The translations under genes were made by a program, and so were the position numbers. The notes beneath the pieces were generated by a model, which did no database searches, was not told where the DNA came from, and saw nothing but the letters and a program-made list of their open reading frames with translations. This document shows, piece after piece, positions 57,977 to 64,000 of a DNA stretch of 64,000 nt. Positions within the stretch are counted from its first letter, which is position 1. Each line of letters begins with the position of its first letter. The stretch lies in the NCBI RefSeq assembly GCF_023716565.1, contig NZ_CP071848.1, positions 1,860,001 to 1,924,000 on the forward strand, in the 5' to 3' direction. This DNA is from Vibrio sp. SCSIO 43136 (lineage in GTDB: Bacteria > Pseudomonadota > Gammaproteobacteria > Enterobacterales > Vibrionaceae).

Positions 57977-58463
57977 GATAATGCTCCTGAGACACAGCCA
58001 TCACTGAGCTTTCAACCAAAGAGCGCAACGCTTGTGGGTTGACTACTGCGATGAGCCCCTTCTGAGTTCGGGCAAGCCCAGATAAAATGATGTCACTCGC
58101 AACACCTTCAAATTCCGGTGTTTGTTCAATTTGATCATCGGATATGGACACCACTTGCATTACCACATCCACCTTGAACCCAAATAATTCAGAAGTTTTC
58201 GAGCTGGCATCTAGAACAACAACACAAGTGCGCTGATTTGCAGGTTCGGTGGCCACATTAAGTCGCTGGGCAAGATCAATAATTGGCACCACACTGCCCC
58301 TCAGTTCAGTCGCCCCAATCACATAGCTTGGCGTCAGTGGCAACGGGTCAACATTTGGATACTCGATGATCTCGCGGATTTCGCTGATCGGCAGCGCACA
58401 GCACTGATGGCTCAACTTGAAGGTCAAATATTGTGACGATTGCTGCCCACTCATCGCACTCAC
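57966..58463 (-). CDS. cheW: CheW-like coupling protein 2
   Basis: 165 residues: CCALPISEIREIIEYPNVDP LPLTPSYVIGATELRGSVVP IIDLAQRLNV, then ELFGFKVDVVMQVVSISDDQ. It links the receptor to CheA. It overlaps the MCP gene by four bases. Confidence 0.92.
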   Translation of the reverse strand: MSAMSGQQSSQYLTFKLSHQCCALPISEIREIIEYPNVDPLPLTPSYVIGATELRGSVVPIIDLAQRLNVATEPANQRTCVVVLDASSKTSELFGFKVDVVMQVVSISDDQIEQTPEFEGVASDIILSGLARTQKGLIAVVNPQALRSLVESSVMAVSQEHYHVR

Positions 58464-60463
58464 TCCTCAAATGGCACATAGTGTTCACTGTCACTATTTG
58501 GTGACGAGTTGATCGGTGGTGTAGGTCGACTGCGATACTGTTTGTCACTCTCACTACGTAACTTAAACAAGGATACCGTGCCACGGATCTCGCCTGCTTG
58601 GTCTTGCACCATCTTCGCCGTCGATGCCAACTCTTCAGATGCCGAAGCATTTTGCTGTGCAATCTCATCGAGCTGAGATACGGTACGATTAATTTCCGCT
58701 ACACTGGTGCTTTGCTCGGTCGAAGCTGCCGTGATTTCTTGAACCAAATCGGCCGTTTTATCGATATTTGGCAACATACGCTCCAGCATGCCGCCTGCAT
58801 GCTCGGCAATTTTCACGCTATTTTCTGCCAAAGAGCTAATCTCTTGCGCTGCAACCTGACTGCGCTCAGCCAGTTTCCGCACTTCATCTGCCACCACAGC
58901 AAACCCTTTGCCGTGTTCACCTGCACGAGCAGCCTCAATTGCGGCATTGAGCGCCAATAAGTTGGTTTTGTAGGCAATATCTTCAATGATGCTGATCTTC
59001 TCAGCGATTTCATTCATCGCTGACACCGTGTCTCGCACCGCACCGCCACCTTCGTTGGCTTCAATACTCGACTGAGTGGCGATTTCATTGGTGGTCTTGG
59101 CGTTGTCGGTATTCATCGAGATCGAGGAGCTCATCTGATCCAATGATGCACTCGTCTCTTCAACACTTGCGGCCAACTGATTCGAACTTGAGCTCAACAT
59201 TCGCGAGGTCGTGGTCACTTCATTGGTACTGTGGGCAATGGACTCCACCGACTGTTGAATATCAAGCAAGATATTTTGTAGCCGCTGCAAAAAGCCATTA
59301 AAGCTTTTCGCTGTTTCGCCAATTTCATCATCACCAAACTCTGGAATACGGCGGGTTAAATCCCCTTGGCCAGAACGTAGATCTTCAGCCGCTTCTGCGA
59401 GCGCATTAATCGGAACAACGATGCCACGAATCAGGAACAGGGCAATACCAAAGGCTAAAAGTGACGCTAGTCCGAGCAAGCTCCAAACCAATACAATACT
59501 CTCTTCCGCCGCATCGATTAACGAACCTAACGATTTTTTGGACGCTTCATTAGCGTCTAAGCTGATTTGGTCGAGCAGTTTTTCCATGATGCGAAACACG
59601 TCATGCTCTAATCGGTCAATATGCTGAGCTGCAATAATTTTGTCTCTAGGACGATAAGTGGCAAACAGCTCTTTACCACCGTTATAGATGCCCAGATACA
59701 TGCGCTCAAGTTCGGCTAAGTTTTTGATCTCTTGCGGACGCCGCTCTAGCGGCTTTATCTCGGCTAAGAAGCTAGCAAAAGCTCGCGAATCTTTTTCGAA
59801 CGCATTAACAGCACCAATCTCACCACGCATATAAGCGTTTAGTGAGTTAATCATATCCCCTTCTTCATCAATCATCTCTAGGTAGTAACGAACACCTTGC
59901 AGATCGTCGTTAAGCACTTCATTAAAATCACCCGATGAACCAGCGTCTTGAACTTCTTCTTCCTTCATCGCATCAAGCAGTGCTTCTAAGGGTTCAGCAA
60001 ACTCGGTATAGATGTAGTTAAACTTGTCGATTGCCTTTTGCTCTTGTTGTGGGTCAAAAGCATTAAACACATGCGTTTGAGCCTCGTCATAATAGCGCTG
60101 TGACAAACTCTCAAGCTGGCGAACAATCACTGGGTCGAGACTATTAAGCTGTTTTAGCTCCTCGAAGAAAGTAACAAACTCGGTATAGTTGGCACGAAAA
60201 TCTTCCTTCTCATCCGCCTCTCCGGTGATGAACTCCAATACGTTCGAGTTCATGTCCCCCAGTTCATCGAGCATCGACAGAGACAATATCGACTCAGGGA
60301 TATTGAACTTACCGACCCAAATGGCAAAGTCCTCTATCTGCCGATTTTTGATTTGAACCGAAATGGCGATCACCAACATCAAAATGCCCATACTAAGCAT
60401 GGCGATGATGATTTTGCTGCGAATGGTTAGGTATTTGATCATATTATGCTCCTCACCCAGCAC
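58460..60463 (-). CDS. Methyl-accepting chemotaxis protein (chemoreceptor)
   Basis: 667 residues. First membrane span near residues 10-30 ([20 protein letters not shown]), a periplasmic helical domain of about 290 residues, second span ([26 protein letters not shown]), HAMP ([23 protein letters not shown]) and a signalling domain whose tip reads [20 protein letters not shown]. There is no C-terminal NWETF pentapeptide, so CheR/CheB may dock differently. It is dedicated to this operon. The helical sensor type suggests a small-molecule or envelope cue. Confidence 0.95.
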   Translation of the reverse strand: MLGEEHNMIKYLTIRSKIIIAMLSMGILMLVIAISVQIKNRQIEDFAIWVGKFNIPESILSLSMLDELGDMNSNVLEFITGEADEKEDFRANYTEFVTFFEELKQLNSLDPVIVRQLESLSQRYYDEAQTHVFNAFDPQQEQKAIDKFNYIYTEFAEPLEALLDAMKEEEVQDAGSSGDFNEVLNDDLQGVRYYLEMIDEEGDMINSLNAYMRGEIGAVNAFEKDSRAFASFLAEIKPLERRPQEIKNLAELERMYLGIYNGGKELFATYRPRDKIIAAQHIDRLEHDVFRIMEKLLDQISLDANEASKKSLGSLIDAAEESIVLVWSLLGLASLLAFGIALFLIRGIVVPINALAEAAEDLRSGQGDLTRRIPEFGDDEIGETAKSFNGFLQRLQNILLDIQQSVESIAHSTNEVTTTSRMLSSSSNQLAASVEETSASLDQMSSSISMNTDNAKTTNEIATQSSIEANEGGGAVRDTVSAMNEIAEKISIIEDIAYKTNLLALNAAIEAARAGEHGKGFAVVADEVRKLAERSQVAAQEISSLAENSVKIAEHAGGMLERMLPNIDKTADLVQEITAASTEQSTSVAEINRTVSQLDEIAQQNASASEELASTAKMVQDQAGEIRGTVSLFKLRSESDKQYRSRPTPPINSSPNSDSEHYVPFEE

Positions 60464-62495
60464 TGGTGACTTGGTGGTTCAGCTGATAGTCATTGATAGC
60501 GACTCGGATAAGTGCCGATACGTCTAAAATAAACGCCACTTCGCCAGAGCCTAAAATGGTGGCACCACTGATACAGCGCATTCCTTCGAACAGTTTTCCG
60601 AGCGGTTTAACTACAGTTTGAAACTCCCCTTTGAGCGTGTTCACCACCAGCCCTGCTTTCACAGCACCGAACTGAACGACAATCAAAGAGAGCTTCTCAA
60701 ACGCTTGATGGGTGAGACTCCCAAACAGGGTCTCTAAACGAATGAATGGCAAAACTTCACCGCGTAGATATAGAAAATCTTTGTTGGCTATTTCGCTCTC
60801 TGCGACCACTTCACATAGCTCCATACACTCAACCACGGTATCAAGCGGCACCACATAGTTAGACTGGCCAACTTCGAACATGAAACCTTCAATGATGGAT
60901 AACGTTAACGGCAAGCGAAAACGAAAGCAGGTACCTTGCGAAGGCTTAGAATCGACTTCGATGGCTCCACGTAGTTGCTCGATATTTTGCTTTACTACAT
61001 CCAACCCAACGCCGCGACCGGAAATGTTGGTCACATCTGAAGAGGTACTAAAACCGGGGGCAAAGATTAAGGTTAAGAGCTCTCGCTCAGCGAGTTCTTC
61101 ATGGTTAGCTATCAGGCCTTGCGCGACTGCTTTGGCTTTTATCAACTCAAGGTCAAGCCCCGCACCATCGTCTCTAACTTCCACAACAATGGAGCCTGCG
61201 TCATGGTAACTTGCGAGAGTAATTTGCCCTGCTTGCGATTTCCCTAGCACTTGACGTTGCTCTGCCGACTCCAGTCCATGGTCGACGGCGTTACGCAATA
61301 TATGCAGCAATGGGTCGTTGATTCGTTCAATAAAAGTTTTATCAAGTTCAGTATCTGCACCTTGAATGCTCAAATTGACTTCTTTACCCAATTCAGCGGC
61401 GAGATCGCGAACTACTCGCTTGTATTTATTGAAAGTTTCGCCAATCGGGATCATCCGCAGCTTTAGACTGCTGTCGCGTACATTTTCCACCAGCCGTTCA
61501 AGCTGGCTAATGGACTCATTAAGTTCCTCGTTACCCAGCGAGCGAGCCAGCAACCCGGTTCTTGCGCCACTGATCACCATCTCGCCGACTTGATCGATAA
61601 GATTATCGAGCTTGTCGGCATTGACTCGTAATGTCCGGCTCGATTGGAGGGCCAAAGATTGGTTGATGTCATTGATACTTTCTGGGCTGGCTTGCTGATC
61701 TTGGCTATCTGACTGAACTGCAATACCCATGGTTTGAAGAGCTTGCTCTCTTAACGCCAGCCAATCAGGAGCGAGTGAAATTTCATTGGCATCAACCGCA
61801 ACGCTAGGTGAATTGAAAGGAAGTATAGAGAGCTGTGATTCGTGAATAATGAACTCAAAAGCAGCCCGCACCTCTTCTGCAGTCGCATCAGCATTGAGCA
61901 GTATTTCAAACCCGAGATAACAAATTTCAGGATTGAACCCTTGCTCCATCATTGATGGAGAAGGTACGCAAGTCATATCTGTCACTTGATACTGCTGAGC
62001 TAGATAGTGAATAAAGGAGCTCGGGTCCAAACCATCTTGAAATACACTTGGGTTGGGGTAAAAAGAGATCCACCACTGAGTTTGATGCTCGCAGGCCCCG
62101 TTAGTTAGCTCGACGCACTTGGTATCGAGCTCGGCAATCATCTGTTTATCGAGGTCACTCAGCTTGTTGGACTCATCACCGCAGTTTGCTACCAAACCGA
62201 CCAAGTGGTCTTTAAGCTTTAGAAACAAGTCCACCAAAGGCTTATCGAGCACCAATTCGCGATTGCGAATTTCATCCAGCAGGCTTTCCCCACTATGGGC
62301 AACTTCAACGATCACTTCGAAGCCAAACAGACCCGCACTGCCTTTGATGGTATGAACGGCACGAAAAAGCGCATGAATGTAGTGGAGCTGCTGTTGGGAG
62401 GATGCGCCATCAATAGCAAGCAACTGCTGCTCGGCATCTTCTAGAAGCTCATTGGACTCATTGATAAAGGTAATGACCGCTTTATCTAGGTTCAT
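60453..62495 (-). CDS. cheA: CheA histidine kinase
   Basis: 680 residues. The N-terminal Hpt domain has phospho-acceptor His in LFRAVHTIKGSAGLFGFEVI. Dimerisation domain LRVNADKLDNLIDQVGEMVI. ATPase domain with N box LLHILRNAVDHGLESAEQRQ, G1 VEVRDDGAGLDLELIKAKAV and G2 NISGRGVGLDVVKQNIEQLR. C-terminal CheW-like domain (NYVVPLDTVVECMELCEVVA). Receptor-controlled kinase feeding CheY and CheB. It overlaps the MCP gene by 11 bases. Confidence 0.96.
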   Translation of the reverse strand: MNLDKAVITFINESNELLEDAEQQLLAIDGASSQQQLHYIHALFRAVHTIKGSAGLFGFEVIVEVAHSGESLLDEIRNRELVLDKPLVDLFLKLKDHLVGLVANCGDESNKLSDLDKQMIAELDTKCVELTNGACEHQTQWWISFYPNPSVFQDGLDPSSFIHYLAQQYQVTDMTCVPSPSMMEQGFNPEICYLGFEILLNADATAEEVRAAFEFIIHESQLSILPFNSPSVAVDANEISLAPDWLALREQALQTMGIAVQSDSQDQQASPESINDINQSLALQSSRTLRVNADKLDNLIDQVGEMVISGARTGLLARSLGNEELNESISQLERLVENVRDSSLKLRMIPIGETFNKYKRVVRDLAAELGKEVNLSIQGADTELDKTFIERINDPLLHILRNAVDHGLESAEQRQVLGKSQAGQITLASYHDAGSIVVEVRDDGAGLDLELIKAKAVAQGLIANHEELAERELLTLIFAPGFSTSSDVTNISGRGVGLDVVKQNIEQLRGAIEVDSKPSQGTCFRFRLPLTLSIIEGFMFEVGQSNYVVPLDTVVECMELCEVVAESEIANKDFLYLRGEVLPFIRLETLFGSLTHQAFEKLSLIVVQFGAVKAGLVVNTLKGEFQTVVKPLGKLFEGMRCISGATILGSGEVAFILDVSALIRVAINDYQLNHQVTSAG

Positions 62496-62767
62496 CTCAC
62501 ACCTTCATCAACTTGAGATACACCTAGATTCTGCATCCACTGTTGTAGGATTTCAGATTTATTTAGCTCAATATCTATCGACTGTTGATGGCAATAAGTC
62601 TGAAGCCAAATCACCAGTTGCACGCCAGCACTATCTATCGCTTCGACCTTGGTTCCATCAACCACTAGTGATTCTGGTAAAGACTGCAAAACCTCCAGTA
62701 GCTCGACGTGCAAATCGCTGACTTCATAAATGGTGAGTTCGTTAGGCAGATTTAACAACATAGGCAA
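62492..62767 (-). CDS. STAS-domain protein (anti-sigma-antagonist-like)
   Basis: 91 residues: YEVSDLHVELLEVLQSLPES LVVDGTKVEAIDSAGVQLVI WLQ. The IDSAG motif carries the conserved Ser that is phosphorylated in STAS proteins of the SpoIIAA type. STAS genes are frequent in alternative chemosensory operons of Vibrio and pseudomonads. A regulatory, non-motility output is possible. Overlaps cheA by four bases. Confidence 0.85.
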   Translation of the reverse strand: MPMLLNLPNELTIYEVSDLHVELLEVLQSLPESLVVDGTKVEAIDSAGVQLVIWLQTYCHQQSIDIELNKSEILQQWMQNLGVSQVDEGVR

Positions 62768-62770
62768 CCC

Positions 62771-63136
62771 TTACACTGGCAGTAGCTTTTTAACGGCTTC
62801 CAACATTTGGTTGGGTTTGAATGGCTTGACCATCCATGCTTTAGCGCCAGCCTTTTTGCTCTCTTCCATCAGATATTCTTGCTGCTCGGTTGTGAGCATG
62901 ATAATGGGAACAAACCGATACTCTTTTATTTGTTTAACCGCTTTGACGAACTCTATCCCATTCATAATCGGCATGTTGACGTCACTAATGATCAAATGCA
63001 CCCGATCATTGGCAAGCTTTTCGAGTCCATCTTGCCCGTCACATGCTTCGACGACATGATAGCCAGCACCACTGAGCGCAATACTCACCACCTGGCGCAG
63101 TGAATCGGAATCATCAACAATCAGTACTGTTTTCAT
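62771..63136 (-). CDS. cheY: CheY-like response regulator
   Basis: 121 residues, a single receiver domain: VLIVDDSDSLRQVVSIALSG, phospho-acceptor Asp in LIISDVNMPIMNGIEFVKAV, Thr in IIMLTTEQQ and Lys in AWMVKPFKPNQMLEAVKKLL. Output of the CheA kinase in this operon. Confidence 0.92.
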   Translation of the reverse strand: MKTVLIVDDSDSLRQVVSIALSGAGYHVVEACDGQDGLEKLANDRVHLIISDVNMPIMNGIEFVKAVKQIKEYRFVPIIMLTTEQQEYLMEESKKAGAKAWMVKPFKPNQMLEAVKKLLPV

Positions 63137-63148
63137 GCTTACTCCCTG

Positions 63149-63706
63149 CTAAAAAAACGTCATATCTTTATCTGATTTAGCCATCTGTTTACTGCCCGTC
63201 TCCTCCGGCTGTTCAAGATGTTCAATCACTTTATTAATCGTGAAAGCGTGCCCAGATTGGTAGTTATGTAATTGCTCATCTAAGGTCTTGATCCCGTTGA
63301 GTGTCGAAGTTAGGTTTTGATTTACTCGATCAAAAAACTGTAGCTCCATCAAGATTTGGTTGCGGATAGCGTCGATTTCGTCGGAATTCTGAGATTGCTT
63401 GAGGTCAATAAAATGCTGGGTAAGCTGTTGAATCGAATGCTCCCCCTGAGATAGAGCAGACTCTAAGTTAGTAATAACCAGTGGGTTAATAGAATCCGTG
63501 AGCTGCTGACAAAGTATCTGCTTGTCAACCAACTCTCTTTCCATTTGGGCTTGCTGCTTTTTCAAAGCAAAATCGAACACCGCCACGTTGAGCACAGATG
63601 ACAATAAAAATATCACCATGGTCAGCAGTGAGTTTTGAGTTGCGAACAGCACACACAGTGATATCAAAGCTGCGCTGAATAGCGCTCGAATAAGTAACAC
63701 TCGCAA
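63149..63706 (-). CDS. Membrane-anchored coiled-coil protein of the chemosensory operon (185 aa)
   Basis: Two N-terminal membrane segments (ALFSAALISLCVLFATQNSL LTMVIFLLSSVLNVAVFD) are followed by a helical coiled region (KKQQAQMERELVDKQILCQQ; FDRVNQNLTSTLNGIKTLDE). First gene of the operon visible here. It resembles a shortened receptor without a standard signalling tip. It might help localise the array or serve a private role. Not recognised by name. Confidence 0.7.
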   Translation of the reverse strand: MRVLLIRALFSAALISLCVLFATQNSLLTMVIFLLSSVLNVAVFDFALKKQQAQMERELVDKQILCQQLTDSINPLVITNLESALSQGEHSIQQLTQHFIDLKQSQNSDEIDAIRNQILMELQFFDRVNQNLTSTLNGIKTLDEQLHNYQSGHAFTINKVIEHLEQPEETGSKQMAKSDKDMTFF

Positions 63707-63776
63707 CTCCCTAATCCACTGACATTAATATTAGCCTAGTCAATAAATAGCTAACTGCGAGTTTGTGAAGGAGTTT

Positions 63777-64000
63777 TTAGGCAGATTTATCTACATAGTT
63801 TGCTTTGAGTTGCTCGATAGTCAGAGGCTTATCTATGTAATAGCCTTGCAAGATGTCACAGCCATAAGCGTTCAAAACATCTTTTTGAGTTTCCGTTTCT
63901 ACCCCTTCGGCGACAATCTTCATGCTAGAAGAGTGGCCAATAGCGATGATCGCTTTCACTAACGAATCACTTTGTTTTGAGCTCATCATCTTGTCTACAA
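63777..64000 (-). CDS. EAL-domain protein, C-terminal part only (cut by window edge)
   Basis: The frame is open to the right edge. VKAIIAIGHSSSMKIVAEGV ETETQKDVLNAYGCDILQGY YIDKPLTIEQLK is the last third of an EAL domain (AEGVET and QGYYIDKPL motifs). The upstream region with the EAL and DDFGTG motifs is outside the window. Probable c-di-GMP phosphodiesterase next to a chemosensory operon that itself ends with an EAL protein. Confidence 0.88.
   Translation of the reverse strand, partial: VDKMMSSKQSDSLVKAIIAIGHSSSMKIVAEGVETETQKDVLNAYGCDILQGYYIDKPLTIEQLKANYVDKSA

Overview
The window looks like a Vibrio-type gammaproteobacterial chromosome carrying a complete P22-like (short-tailed podovirus) prophage of about 39.1 kb. 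The Vibrio assignment is an inference from the style of the ygiQ and chemotaxis proteins and the insertion-sequence types; no rRNA or species marker is present. 

Region 1 (1-10.2 kb) is an insertion-sequence graveyard around one intact host gene, an AT-rich acyltransferase/SGNH gene that probably O-acylates a surface polysaccharide. The elements are a frameshifted IS3-family copy (30-1623), an intact ISAs1-family copy with a 10-bp target duplication (3898-5143), an IS1634-like copy with two frameshifts (5172-6943), an intact IS3-family copy using -1 frameshifting (7489-8742) and a decayed IS5-family remnant (8896-9602).

Region 2 (10243-49403) is the prophage, bounded by a 26-bp direct repeat inside codons 11-18 of ygiQ. 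Its logic is lambda/P22-like but drawn leftward. A CI-type repressor (42431-43024) sits between a leftward Cro/replication/NinB/NinG/Q/lysis/packaging/head/tail arm and a rightward recombination arm (Rad52-like annealing protein, SSB, Xis, Int). The virion genes keep the P22 order: terS, terL, portal, scaffold, coat, gp4, gp10, needle, then a gp14-position protein, gp7, gp20, gp16 and the tailspike. Between the gp16 and tailspike genes, where P22 carries its immI antirepressor locus, lie two exported moron proteins and a Rha-type antirepressor gene. Two tandem C4-like antisense RNAs precede the antirepressor. The repressor has lost the Ser-Lys dyad of self-cleaving repressors, which fits induction by antirepressor.

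Between the tailspike and attL is an accessory cassette (10.4-16.2 kb). It contains a second small tyrosine recombinase, a ribbon-helix-helix-like regulator facing three evenly spaced palindromes, and a leftward operon. That operon encodes a membrane SPFH/prohibitin-like protein followed by ten small genes. Nine of the ten start with nearly the same leader, (A)GGGGATTTTT(T)C-start. This is the best candidate in the window for an undescribed system.

Region 3 (49.35-64 kb) is host chromosome. It holds ygiQ, now given a new start codon by the prophage immediately behind int. A GtrA-like protein and an ArnT-like membrane glycosyltransferase follow. Last is a tightly overlapping leftward chemosensory operon: membrane coiled-coil protein, CheY, STAS, CheA, MCP, two CheW, CheR, CheB and a degenerate-GGDEF/EAL protein. 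The C-terminal part of another EAL protein is cut by the window edge.
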